Shown piece by piece: positions 16,959-25,261 of a stretch of DNA of 64,000 bases. How positions within the stretch are numbered: position 1 is the first letter of the stretch; each line of letters begins with the position of its first letter. This DNA is from Arthrobacter cheniae. Its GTDB lineage: Bacteria; Actinomycetota; Actinomycetes; Actinomycetales; Micrococcaceae. The position numbers were made by a program, and so were the translations under genes. The notes beneath the pieces are model-generated. The model did not search any database. It worked only from the letters and a program-made list of their open reading frames with translations, and had not been told where the DNA came from. The stretch covers positions 434,001 through 498,000 of the forward strand of contig NZ_QZVT01000003.1 of the NCBI RefSeq assembly GCF_003602275.1, in the 5' to 3' direction.

Positions 16959-18653
16959 TCAGGCCGTCGTGATCTCCCGCCGTCGCATGCCGAGAAGGGC
17001 CACCAGGGCGGCAAGGACAGCGATGGCGAGCATCCACCAGGCACCGGTCCAGTCCGTCGTCGTACCGTTCGGCACCGGGGTGTGGGAGAACGGGGAGATG
17101 TTCCGCACGTCCTGGTCCAGGCCCACCATGCCGCCGAAGATGCCGAGGACGACGCCGGCTCCCAGGAGTGCCCAGCCCATCGGGATGGTGGCCGAGGGCC
17201 GGAGGACGAACACCAGCGCGGGGACCGCGAGGTAGATGAGTGCTGCGGGAAGCTGGGCCGCGGCGGTCTCCCACACGGTCCACCCGTCCACGGAGGTGTC
17301 GCGCGAGACGGTCAGGGAGAACCAGGCGCCGAATGCCGTCAGGACCATGACCAGCACCACCGAGGCCGCTCCCAGCACCAGGTAGCCCGCCAGCCATCGC
17401 GTCCGGCTGACGGGGGCGGCAAGCAGGATTTCCGCGGTGCCGCCCGCCTCCTCCTGGCGAAGCCGGATGATCGCCTGCAGCGCGCAGGTTGCTGCCAGGA
17501 CACCGGCGATGGAGAACAGGGCGGAGATGAAAAGTTGGGTCAGGGATACACCCTGGGCCTGGAGCATGGCACGCAGGGACCCGGTGATGTTGCTGTCGGC
17601 TGTGTCCGCGGCGGCAATCGCGCCCCCCAGTGAGCCCGCCAGGAGCCCCGTGGCCAGTCCGCCGAGGCTCCAGCCGATGATCGAACCGGCCTGCAACCGA
17701 AGGGCCAGCGCGGTGGCGCTACCCAATCCCGGCCGTGCGGCCACCCTGCCGGGTAGCGCTCCCCAGACGCTGGTGCCGCTGTCCCGCCGTTGCAGGATCA
17801 CCCAGGCTGCGCCCCCGCAGGCGACGGCGAGAGTCAGGGGCAGGAGGAGCGGCGACCACCGGTCCCCCGTGTAGGCGAACGTCTGCTGGCCCCATCCGAT
17901 CGGCGAGAACCAGCTTGCGGCTCCTGCTGTCATCACCGTCCCGTCCGCGTTCGGGGTGCCCGTGGCGTCGCCGATGCCACGCAGGAAGTAGGCCAGAACG
18001 ACCAGCGCCGCGGAGAGTCCGTTCGCTCCGCGAGCCGTTCCCATCAGCTGCGCCACGAGGAGGCCTGCGCCGAGGAACGCCATCCCGACGGCGCCGGTGG
18101 CGGCTCCCGCCAGGAGGGAACCGGCAGGGTCGAGTCCCTGGGCGGCGAAAGCGGCGAACACCGCCAGCCCCACGAGGACGTTGGTGGCCGTGCCGTGCAG
18201 GAACGTGGCCGCCGCCGGGATCAGGCGGCCGGCGGGAGTGGCCGAGATCAGCTCCGCACTCCCGCTCTCCTCTTCGGCCCGCGAGTGGCGCACGGCCAGG
18301 AAGGTGCTCATCAGACCGGCCAGGAGTGCAAGGAAGGAGTAGATCTGGAAGAACGTGAAGGCACCCTGGTCCGCTCCGCGAGCCAGGCCGCGGAGCATCA
18401 GGATGGCAGGAGTGGCGACGGCCACCTGCAGGATCTCCGCGCGGCTGGACTGTTCGCCGAAGGTCTGCTGGATGGCGGCCGCAGCGAACAGGGCAAGGGC
18501 GCCGATGCCGAGGACCCAGACCATCACCTGCCAGCGGTCACGCCGCAGCCGTTGGCCCCACAGGATCCGGAGTGCCTTCACCTCAGCCGTGTCCTCTCGC
18601 GCGGAGCCGATGGCGGCGCCGCCCTGTCGCCGTCCCGGGGGCATCGTGTTCAT
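16959..18653 (-). CDS. ABC exporter permease (tetronasin/TntB-like)
   Basis: A 564-residue polytopic membrane protein with about 12 hydrophobic helices arranged as two similar halves, typical of actinobacterial ABC-2 exporters that expel polyketide antibiotics such as tetronasin. Conserved patches include HSRAEEESGSAELISATPAG and, in the second half, RQEEAGGTAEILLAAPVSR, the duplicated coupling region. ATG 18653 overlaps the 3' end of the ATPase gene by 71 bases. GTG 18581, in TGAgGTG directly after the ATPase stop, is an equally plausible start (540 aa). It works with the ATPase encoded upstream; the exported compound is unknown. Confidence 0.87.
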   Translation of the reverse strand: MNTMPPGRRQGGAAIGSAREDTAEVKALRILWGQRLRRDRWQVMVWVLGIGALALFAAAAIQQTFGEQSSRAEILQVAVATPAILMLRGLARGADQGAFTFFQIYSFLALLAGLMSTFLAVRHSRAEEESGSAELISATPAGRLIPAAATFLHGTATNVLVGLAVFAAFAAQGLDPAGSLLAGAATGAVGMAFLGAGLLVAQLMGTARGANGLSAALVVLAYFLRGIGDATGTPNADGTVMTAGAASWFSPIGWGQQTFAYTGDRWSPLLLPLTLAVACGGAAWVILQRRDSGTSVWGALPGRVAARPGLGSATALALRLQAGSIIGWSLGGLATGLLAGSLGGAIAAADTADSNITGSLRAMLQAQGVSLTQLFISALFSIAGVLAATCALQAIIRLRQEEAGGTAEILLAAPVSRTRWLAGYLVLGAASVVLVMVLTAFGAWFSLTVSRDTSVDGWTVWETAAAQLPAALIYLAVPALVFVLRPSATIPMGWALLGAGVVLGIFGGMVGLDQDVRNISPFSHTPVPNGTTTDWTGAWWMLAIAVLAALVALLGMRRREITTA

Positions 18654-19575
18654 CCGCCACGGACGTGTCGCCGTAGTGCCGCAGGAACAGCTCCTCCAAG
18701 GACGGTGGCGTGATGATCAGTCCCTGGACACCGAGGGCTCCGAGCACCGGAAGCACCTCCGCGATACGGTCCGAGTCGGCACCGAACCTCACCCGTCCGC
18801 CGTCGGCTCTCAGGTCATGGACGGTGCCCAACCCTCCGAGGGTGCGGGTGTCCACGCCGTCGTCCGCGAAGGAGACCTCCGTGCGGCTGAGGTGCCGCAA
18901 CGAGTCCAGTGTCCCGCCGTCCACGATCCTGCCTCCGCGGATGATGCTGACACGCCGGCACAGCACTTCCACCTCGGAGAGGATGTGGCTGGAGAGAAGC
19001 ACGGTGGCTCCGCGTTCGACGGCGGCGAGTGTCTCCCGGCGGAAGACCATCTCCATGAGCGGGTCGAGGCCGCTGGTGGGCTCGTCGAACAGGTAGAGCT
19101 CGGCGTCCGTGGCCAGGGCCGCGATCAGTGCAACCTTCTGCCGGTTGCCCTTCGAATAGGCGCGGCCCTTCTTGCCCGGGTCGAAGTCGAACGCATCGCA
19201 GAGGTATGCCTTGCGCTGCCGATAGGCCGCGCCCTCCGAGGCGCGGCCGGAGGTGCCCTCCCGCAGACGGCAGAGCAGGTCGATGGTCTCGCCGCCGGAG
19301 AGATTGGGCCACAGCCTCACGTCACCGGGGACGTAGGCCAGGCGGCGGTGCACCTGCACCGACTGCGCCCATGGGTCGAGGCCGAAGACGCGGGCCGTGC
19401 CGGCCGTGGCCCTGGCCAGGCCCAGCAGGATCCGGAGGGTGGTCGACTTGCCCGCGCCGTTGGGCCCGAGGAATCCGTGGATCTCGCCGCGGCGGACCTC
19501 CAGGTCGAGTCCGTCGAGCGCTCGGACCCTGCCGAAGTGCTTGTGCAGGCCGACGGTCTGGATGATGGTGCCCAT
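18583..19575 (-). CDS. ABC exporter ATP-binding protein
   Basis: A 330-residue cytoplasmic ATPase of the daunorubicin-resistance type. Walker A GPNGAGKST lies near residue 40, the signature region near 135 (YSKGNRQKV, replacing LSGGQ), Walker B LYLFDEPTSGLDP follows, and the switch His is in LLSSHIL. The C-terminal about 100 residues form the accessory domain found in drug exporters. ATG 19575 begins MGTIIQTVGLHKHFG. It is translated just ahead of the permease, and together they form one ABC-2 exporter. Confidence 0.92.
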   Translation of the reverse strand: MGTIIQTVGLHKHFGRVRALDGLDLEVRRGEIHGFLGPNGAGKSTTLRILLGLARATAGTARVFGLDPWAQSVQVHRRLAYVPGDVRLWPNLSGGETIDLLCRLREGTSGRASEGAAYRQRKAYLCDAFDFDPGKKGRAYSKGNRQKVALIAALATDAELYLFDEPTSGLDPLMEMVFRRETLAAVERGATVLLSSHILSEVEVLCRRVSIIRGGRIVDGGTLDSLRHLSRTEVSFADDGVDTRTLGGLGTVHDLRADGGRVRFGADSDRIAEVLPVLGALGVQGLIITPPSLEELFLRHYGDTSVADEHDAPGTATGRRRHRLRARGHG

Positions 19576-19726
19576 AGCCCGAACACTACTCAGATCTCCT
19601 CGCTGGAGAAGGGCGATGTTCGTTGTGGACTGCCCTCTCCGTCCGGGTCCGGCGGACGGCATCTGTTCGTGGAATAGCCAGGAGCCCGCCTCCGCGCGGC
19701 ACCCCTCATTCGGTTCGGGCTCGACC

Positions 19727-19855
19727 AACCTGTATGCCGAGATAGCGGCGGGTGAGGAGCAGGTAAACAACCTCGAGGCGGATTGGGGTGCGCTGACCGA
19801 CCTCTTGCGGGTCGTCACCGATAACAGCGAGGACAGCGTGGGCGGAAGCCCGTAG
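19727..19855 (+). pseudogene. 3' tail of an unknown gene
   Basis: About 42 codons (starting NLYAEIAAGEEQVNNLEADW, then GALTDLLRVV, then NSEDSVGGSP and TAG) have protein-like composition and are followed 25 bases later by a strong terminator on the same strand, yet have no start codon or upstream continuation. Probably the C-terminus of a gene truncated at the border of the accessory region. Family not recognised. Confidence 0.35.
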
Positions 19856-19879
19856 CCCCTCGGCTCGTGATGTACAGCA

Positions 19880-19917
19880 GGGCGGCCACGCGGACGGGTG
19901 GCCGCCCTTTCGTTTGT
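19880..19917 (+). terminator. Rho-independent terminator
   Basis: Ten-bp perfect stem GGGCGGCCAC / GTGGCCGCCC with an eight-base loop followed by a T-rich tail (TTTCGTTTG). It follows the stop of the truncated plus-strand gene. Confidence 0.75.
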
Positions 19918-20197
19918 CAAAGGCAGACGCAGTATCTGCACAATATTGGCTCTCCTGGCCGTCGGAGTATCTCTTCACTCCAGTACCACGGGTAACACTG
20001 GTCACGTCTCAATCACCTAGTTCTGAAAGCCCGGCGCTGCGGTCTCATCCACTCGTGGAACAACGCTCCGGGGCCCTTCATGGTGCTGTGTCGTCTGGGG
20101 AGGCGTCAGCTTGTTCGCGTGGTCTTCTCAACCATGCCCATCAGAAAGTGAACATCATCAAAAAATCAACAAGCGCTCTACTTGGTCGGTCCTCTCC

Positions 20198-22456
20198 ATG
20201 AGGAAGTTATTGACCGTGGTCGCCCTGTCGGCATTGGTTGCCACAGGGTGCTCAGCACCAACATTTGAAGGGACTCGTGCAGCGGTAAGCGCACCAGTCT
20301 CCATCGCTCCGGTAGCGGACACGTACGTTCAGGCTGATTTCCCGACCACGAACTACGGCAACAGCGTCCGTTGGAGCACAGAGGGCCGCAACTCCATGCG
20401 GCGCAACGCCCTCCTCAAGTTCGATGTGGTCGTACCGGCAGGAGAGCGGATCGTATCCGCCAAGCTCCGGGCCTACTCGGAGGCGAGCGCAACAGCCACT
20501 GAGTTCGTTGACGTGTACAAGACGACCGGCGACTGGACCGAGACGGGTGTTACGTGGAACAACGCACCCGCCCGTGGGACGTGGCTGGGCAAAACGGGTG
20601 GCTTCGCAGGTAGCTCCTGGGTGGAGTGGGACGTGACAGCCGCTACGGTGGCTGGGGCGAACAACTTCAAGCTCGAATCGGGTGCCCAGAAGTGGATCGG
20701 GTTCAAGTCCGACGAGTCCGCTGACCCCGCTCGCCGCCCGAAGCTCGTCATCACCACAGAGCCGACCGGGACCACCCCGACAACGCCTCCTCCTCCCGTA
20801 ACGGGTGATGGTACGACAGCTGCTTCCACCCAGAACTGGGGTCCTGTGGTAGCTGGGGACGAGTTCAACTACACAGGAGCGCCTGACGCCGCTAAGTGGA
20901 GTGTCTACAACTCGGCTGGTCACGCAGGTAACGGGCTCCGCCGCCCAGCGCAGGTCACCGTTGACAGGACGAAGGCAGTCCTGACTGGCACCCCGGATGG
21001 TACGACAGCCGGGATGAGCGCGAAGTTCGCCAACCAGATGTACGGGCGTTGGGAAGTCAGGGCCGCAGGCTCAGGCGACGACGAGTATCACATGGTCAGC
21101 ATCCTCTGGCCTGACAGTGGGAACTGGCCGTGCGACGGTGAGGTTGATTTCGCTGAGACAACCGGCGACTGGAACGTCATCAAGTTCTTCCACCACTACT
21201 CGTGCGACAACCGGCAGACCTCAGGGTCGAAGGCCCTGGATGTGAGCCAGTTCCACAACTACGCGGTCGATTGGTCCCCAGCCGGGATCGTCGGATACGT
21301 GGATGGTGTGAAGTGGTTCGAGGACAACACGCCCGGCCATCAGCCTCCCGGCCCGATGCACCAGACTCTGCAGCTTGACTGGTTCCCGAACAGCACCGCT
21401 AACGGTGCAGGTGAAATGCGGGTCGATTGGGTCCGCGTCCACCACCCCGCAACCATCACGCAGCCGGCTCCGACTCCGACTCCGACGCCGACTCCGACGC
21501 CTACCCCGACGCCGCCTCCTTCGACAGGAGGGTCGTTCGACTTCGCCGCCGTGGGTGACATGAATCCGTCAGGCAACACATCGACGACCTCAGCTTCGGG
21601 CAAGAACGCCAGCAGCATCAAGGCGGGACTGGCCGATGGGACGCTCGACAACTTCATCGGTATCGGTGACTTCCAGTACAGCGTCGGCAACTGCACGAAC
21701 AGCAGCTACACGGGTGACACGTTCGCCAAGTGGGAAGCCGCAGGATGGGGTCCCGTAAAGGCGAAGACCCTGTGGACGGCCGGACCGAACCACGACCACG
21801 AGCCCGGACGTAACGCCGAGTTCGACAAGTGGATGGACGGTGCGTGTGGAAGCACCGCCAAGTCGGCCACCAGCACTGACCCGACCCGCACGAACGCTAA
21901 GGGCTCAGGCACGGCGGCAGGTTTTCAGGCCGCTCACGAGTGGTATTCCGTAGACAAGGGCAACTGGCACATTCTGTTCGCCCCCACCGGAGCGTGGCGC
22001 TACAACGCCACACGTGCTCAGGCGATGACAGCCGAGATTGACGCCAACCTTGCAGCCGCCAAGGCTCAGGGGAAGCATCTGGCAGTCGTTTACCACGACC
22101 CGTACTTCACGTCGAACACGTCCTCACACAGCCGCTCCACTGAGGCCAAGCCTTGGATCGACGTGTTCCACAAGAACAGGGTGAAGGTCCTGCTCTCGGG
22201 TAGCCAGCACAACTACGAGCGCACGTGCCCGGTCAACAACGCTGACCAGTGCACCACCGATGGGATGCAGCAGTTTCAGGTATCCACGGGCGGTATCGGC
22301 CTGAGGGCGTTCACGTCCAGCCCGGCGTACGTCCAGAAGCGTTTCAGCGATACGTGGGGTCACCTGCGTATGAGCCTGAACGATAACGGCTCGTACACAT
22401 GGCAGTTCGTAGGCGTACATGGTGGCACAGGAACCGATAGCGGTTCCCGCCAGTAG
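20198..22456 (+). CDS. Exported lipoprotein: DNRLRE, GH16 and metallophosphoesterase domains
   Basis: A 752-residue surface protein. The signal peptide ends in a lipobox (LVATGC). Residues about 30-185 match the DNRLRE/CBM96 module (SIAPVADTYVQ, NALLKFDV, WTETGVTWNNAP), a carbohydrate-binding beta-sandwich. A PTTPPPP linker leads to a GH16-like lectin-fold domain (about 215-420) with the catalytic pattern GEVDFAET (ExDxxE). A (TP)n linker leads to a calcineurin-like metallophosphoesterase (about 450-745) with FAAVGDMN, IGIGDF, GPNHDHE, VVYHDPY and SGSQHNYER. It probably binds and trims an extracellular polysaccharide and releases phosphate, an inference from the domain set. Codon usage is less GC-extreme than the flanking core genes, and phage-like fragments lie directly downstream, suggesting transfer. 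Confidence 0.88.
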   Translation: MRKLLTVVALSALVATGCSAPTFEGTRAAVSAPVSIAPVADTYVQADFPTTNYGNSVRWSTEGRNSMRRNALLKFDVVVPAGERIVSAKLRAYSEASATATEFVDVYKTTGDWTETGVTWNNAPARGTWLGKTGGFAGSSWVEWDVTAATVAGANNFKLESGAQKWIGFKSDESADPARRPKLVITTEPTGTTPTTPPPPVTGDGTTAASTQNWGPVVAGDEFNYTGAPDAAKWSVYNSAGHAGNGLRRPAQVTVDRTKAVLTGTPDGTTAGMSAKFANQMYGRWEVRAAGSGDDEYHMVSILWPDSGNWPCDGEVDFAETTGDWNVIKFFHHYSCDNRQTSGSKALDVSQFHNYAVDWSPAGIVGYVDGVKWFEDNTPGHQPPGPMHQTLQLDWFPNSTANGAGEMRVDWVRVHHPATITQPAPTPTPTPTPTPTPTPPPSTGGSFDFAAVGDMNPSGNTSTTSASGKNASSIKAGLADGTLDNFIGIGDFQYSVGNCTNSSYTGDTFAKWEAAGWGPVKAKTLWTAGPNHDHEPGRNAEFDKWMDGACGSTAKSATSTDPTRTNAKGSGTAAGFQAAHEWYSVDKGNWHILFAPTGAWRYNATRAQAMTAEIDANLAAAKAQGKHLAVVYHDPYFTSNTSSHSRSTEAKPWIDVFHKNRVKVLLSGSQHNYERTCPVNNADQCTTDGMQQFQVSTGGIGLRAFTSSPAYVQKRFSDTWGHLRMSLNDNGSYTWQFVGVHGGTGTDSGSRQ

Positions 22457-22466
22457 TCCAACTAAC

Positions 22467-22496
22467 TGTGGGGGCTGCCGAAAGGTGGCCCCCACA
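22467..22496 (+). terminator. Hairpin terminator
   Basis: Nine-bp stem TGTGGGGGC / GCCCCCACA with a 12-base loop, ten bases after the lipoprotein stop and before the next ribosome-binding site. It may terminate or attenuate read-through. Confidence 0.6.
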
Positions 22497-22522
22497 ATCC
22501 CATATCTGAAAGGAGGCAAATC

Positions 22523-22725
22523 GTGAGCGTCACCATGTTTGCGGGTGGTATCACCGAATCGACCGCCTCCGTAACCACCCTGTCCGTACCACTGCCCACG
22601 GGCATGACGGAAGGCGACTACACGCTCATCTCACATGGGCGTCGTCGGCGGCACCCTGAGCGGCGCTTCCACGCTCACCACTTACCGCTACGCCACCACC
22701 GGTACAAGCGTCACCGCAGCTCACT
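22523..22725 (+). pseudogene. Phage structural-type gene fragment, frameshifted and truncated
   Basis: GTG 22523 follows a strong GGAGG. The first 37 codons (MSVTMFAGGITESTASVTT, then LPTGMTEGDYTLIS) look like N-termini of actinophage virion-associated proteins. Near 22633 the frame shifts: the continuation GVVGGTLSGASTLTTYRYAT then VTAAHW is read in another frame. At 22725/22726 the sequence jumps into the opposite-strand HNH gene. The gene is broken and cannot make a full product. Confidence 0.55.
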
Positions 22726-22974
22726 GGCGTGGACACACAAGGGCACGTCGCAGACGTGCATGAGAGGGTTGCCGGGGTGCAGGGTCTCTCCGGTGAGGTG
22801 TTCGTAGGCGTGGCGTTGCGGCCGCAGGGTGCGTTGCTCGCCGTCCCTGGTAACCCAGAACCGCCCGTACCCGTCGTCGGCGATGGCGCCGGTCCAGATC
22901 CAGCAGTCATGCGGCCGCGGGCCCTTGACGACTTTCTCCCAGAACCGGTCAGCCTCTCCCCTGCGCTGTCTCAT
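22711..22974 (-). pseudogene. HNH endonuclease, C-terminus lost at a junction
   Basis: Phage-type HNH endonuclease of which 87 residues remain. FWEKVVKG then CWIWTGAIADDGYGRFW and LMHVCDVPLCVHA match the first part of the family found in actinophages, where the CDVPLCVHA segment is normally followed by further His/Asn and Arg-rich sequence. Here it ends four codons later at a junction with the plus-strand phage fragment. ATG 22974 has GGAGG upstream and lies 24 bases after the amber-interrupted small membrane gene, so both belong to one minus-strand operon. The missing C-terminus should inactivate the nuclease. Confidence 0.6.
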
Positions 22975-22997
22975 CGCTGATTACCTCCACCAGGACG

Positions 22998-23297
22998 TCA
23001 TCGGGCCCGCGCTGGCCGACGGACGATCGGCCGGCGACCCTCCATCCGCACCACGCCGACAATGACCAGAGCGGCCGCGCCAATGACTAGCTACTCGGCC
23101 CACCACGGGCTGTCAGAGACGGCGACCGGAACGAGCAGCAGGAAGAACTAGAGCGCGATCACTAGGGCGCCGGCGATCTGGTTCCGGACCCTCGGCGGGA
23201 TGGGCAGCAGCAGCAGCGGCAGCCGGAGGATGGCGCGGACGAACCGGTAGCTGTACCGGATGCTCGAGGTGAGCAACCAGCGGATGAGTCTGATCAT
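22998..23297 (-). pseudogene. Small membrane-protein gene with two in-frame TAG codons
   Basis: ATG 23297 follows a perfect AAGGAGG. The frame reads a basic N-terminus (MIRLIRWLLTSSIRYSYR), a hydrophobic stretch with Pro (LRLPLLLLPIPPRVRNQ), AGALVIAL, TAG, FFLLLVPVAVSDSPWWAE, TAG, LVIGAAALVIVGVVRMEG and a basic tail ending at TGA 22998. All pieces are in one frame and the hydrophobic segments continue across both TAGs, so an ancestral about 99-residue membrane protein was interrupted twice. The first 49 residues may still be made. Decay is the simplest reading; amber read-through is the exotic one. Confidence 0.5.
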
Positions 23298-23307
23298 CGA
23301 GGCCTCC

Positions 23308-23985
23308 TTAGAGCCGTGCGTCGAGCGATGGATCAATGAGCGGTGAGGCTGCTTCCTGTGGCGTAAGAGCAGCGACTTCGCCCACTGGTGGTTGCACTTT
23401 CGGCCTGCGCCCTTTCGTCGGGGTCGCCTGTTCACGCCGCAGTGTCCGGTAGATGATGGTTCTGCTGACGCCGAGGACCTGTCCGATCTGTTCGACGGTC
23501 ATGTCCTGCTGCTCGTACATTCACCTAGCCGCGGTGGCCTGCTGAGAACTGAGTCGCGGCGGCCGTCCACCGGTGCGACCTCGAGCCCGGGCAGCCGCGA
23601 GGCCGGCGTTAGTTCGTTCCCTCACAAGGTCCCGTTCGAACTCGGCGAGAGCGGCGAAGACGTGGAAGACCAAGCGCCCACCAGGCGAGGTCGTATCGAT
23701 GGTTTCCTGCAAGGACTTGAACCCGATGCCCTTGTCCTGCAGCCCTGCGAGCTGGTCGATGAGATGCCGAATGGAGCGGCCAAGCCGATCGAGCCGCCAC
23801 ACGACGAGGGTGTCCCCCGGTCGCAGCTGATCCAGCAGCTTGGTGAGCTCCGGCCTCTGATCAAGCGACCCTGAGATCGTGTCAACGAACACCCGATAAC
23901 AGCCGGCAGTGTTCAGCGCGTCGACCTGCAGCGCGGCGTCTTGATCGGTCGTTGACACTCGCGCGTAACCCAGAAGGTGTCCACG
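23308..23985 (-). pseudogene. Serine recombinase (resolvase/invertase) split by in-frame TGA
   Basis: Tn3-resolvase/Hin-type recombinase. The catalytic domain carries LLGYARVSTTDQDAALQV (active Ser in RVST), WRLDRLGRS and AEFERDLVRERT. It then hits TGA directly followed by ATG (...TAAR, stop, MYEQQDMTVEQIGQVLGVSR), continuing in the same frame into the DNA-binding helix-turn-helix (TIIYRTLRR). The stop at 23521-23523 thus separates catalysis from DNA binding. No ATG/GTG precedes LLGYAR; GTG 23958 starts inside it, losing the first beta strand, and CTG is the only codon at the right place. Either a relic or two reinitiating polypeptides. Confidence 0.65.
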
Positions 23986-24809
23986 CCCTTAAATGTAGCG
24001 GAACTCGTCGCTCGAGCGCAGAAGGGATACATAGATTCTGGCACTGAGTATCGCTACTAATTTCGAACCCCTCGCGCTGGTTGGACGGCAGCAAACGAAG
24101 ATGTAGCAAATACGTTCGTATGTGCCACTCCGGTTCGGGGCAACCAAGATGTCCGAGACCGTCGAAGCCTGTCCTAGTTAGTGCACCATCATCGGGTTTT
24201 TGGACGGGTCTTACGGGAATCAATCTCGACAGCATCCATATGGACGGTCCTCCTCGCTCATGCCGGCGAAAGGCGTTCCAGCGGACAACCGGCTTAGGTG
24301 CGCCGGTTCTCGGGCGTGGCCGGCGGCGTAAGTGCAAATTTGATGGCGGCCTCGACTGCATCGCGACGCGCGTCGGTTAATTGAACAAAAAGTGACTCGA
24401 AAGCTTGAATCAGCGCCACAAACCTAGGGTGTCCAAATTATTGGTAGGGCGTGCTCTCGAAGTGGCAAGCAATTCCGTAATGAGGGCGCCTACATCGTTT
24501 CCGCGGGCGCCCGAGCGAGACCCGCTGGCAGCCAAGTAGCTCCCGATCGAGATGTCGCCCACGTTCTCCAAAAGGGCGGAGGGGCTCTTATCTAGGTAGG
24601 CGCATGAGTGAAACGAGTATCTCTTACTCATGCTTTGCCCGGCCCTGCCACTTACTGTTCGGGTACGACAAAAGTTGGGTTGCTGAATTACTGGCCAAGG
24701 ATTTAACCATCAGTATAGGAGCGCCGGTGAGCGCTCGGGTGGGTGTCTCGGGCTGACGTTCTGTTCATGCAATAAAGCAAGTTGGTGAGTCATTTTTTCA
24801 TGGCCATTC
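23986..24809. other. Degenerate stretch without a recognisable gene
   Basis: About 800 bases of lower GC between the recombinase and the glycosyltransferase fragment. The only candidate is a 73-codon minus-strand frame (24410-24631, starting MSKRYSFHSCAYLDKSPSAL) with no recognised family and no good ribosome-binding site. Base composition and many short frames suggest decayed coding DNA. Confidence 0.4.
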
Positions 24810-24816
24810 AGTCGCC

Positions 24817-24996
24817 GAATTCGATGAAGTACGGAACATCCCGTGGGTCCTCCGCCGCATGCCTCTCTATTTTGATGAGGTAGTCCTTGTGGACGGTCGA
24901 TCTACAGATAATACAGTCGGCGTTGCCGGAACTCTGTGGAGCGACATCGTGGTCGTGGATGAGCAGCGTAAGGACAAGACATGGGACTTTGGATAG
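24817..24996 (+). pseudogene. N-terminal fragment of a GT2 glycosyltransferase
   Basis: In one plus frame the sequence reads EFDEVRNIPWVLRRMPLYFD, EVVLVDGRSTDNTVGVA, then WSDIVVVDEQRKDKT and a stop. This is the nucleotide-binding start of a family 2 glycosyltransferase (normally AxNE...NIPWVL.RMP...E.ILVDGRSTDGT). The first beta strand and everything after the VVVDE.RKGKG region are missing. It was probably part of the same glycan operon as the downstream flippase. Confidence 0.65.
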
Positions 24997-25261
24997 GGCT
25001 CCAGCAGACCGGACGCCGGCTGAGTGTTTGCCCCACAACTCTTGTCCGGCACCGTTTCGGAGACGATTTTGCCTTCACCAAGAACCAATGGCACCACGAC
25101 GGTGCTGACCCGGGCTTGATCGTCCGACGGCATCCGCGCCGTATTGGGTGGCTGGTTGCTTCCCCGTTGCTGGCGGCGGTACGGGGCGCAGGTTTGTCCC
25201 TGGTGAGTGTTCCACGCTACGGCCGTACTGGGCCGGGTTTCTGCTCTATACCTACGCAACC

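Larger units (their letters stand above)
19576..20197. other. Intergenic stretch with a gene tail and terminator
   Basis: Between the ABC operon and the large lipoprotein gene there is no complete gene. A plus-strand coding tail (19727-19855) and a terminator (19880-19917) are annotated separately. From about 19918 to 20197 the DNA is less GC-rich and presumably holds the lipoprotein promoter, but no confident -35/-10 pair is visible. Confidence 0.5.

Noticed and set aside
18355-19677. 440-codon plus-strand frame across the ABC transporter genes
   Set aside because: Antisense to two intact transporter genes; no recognisable protein.
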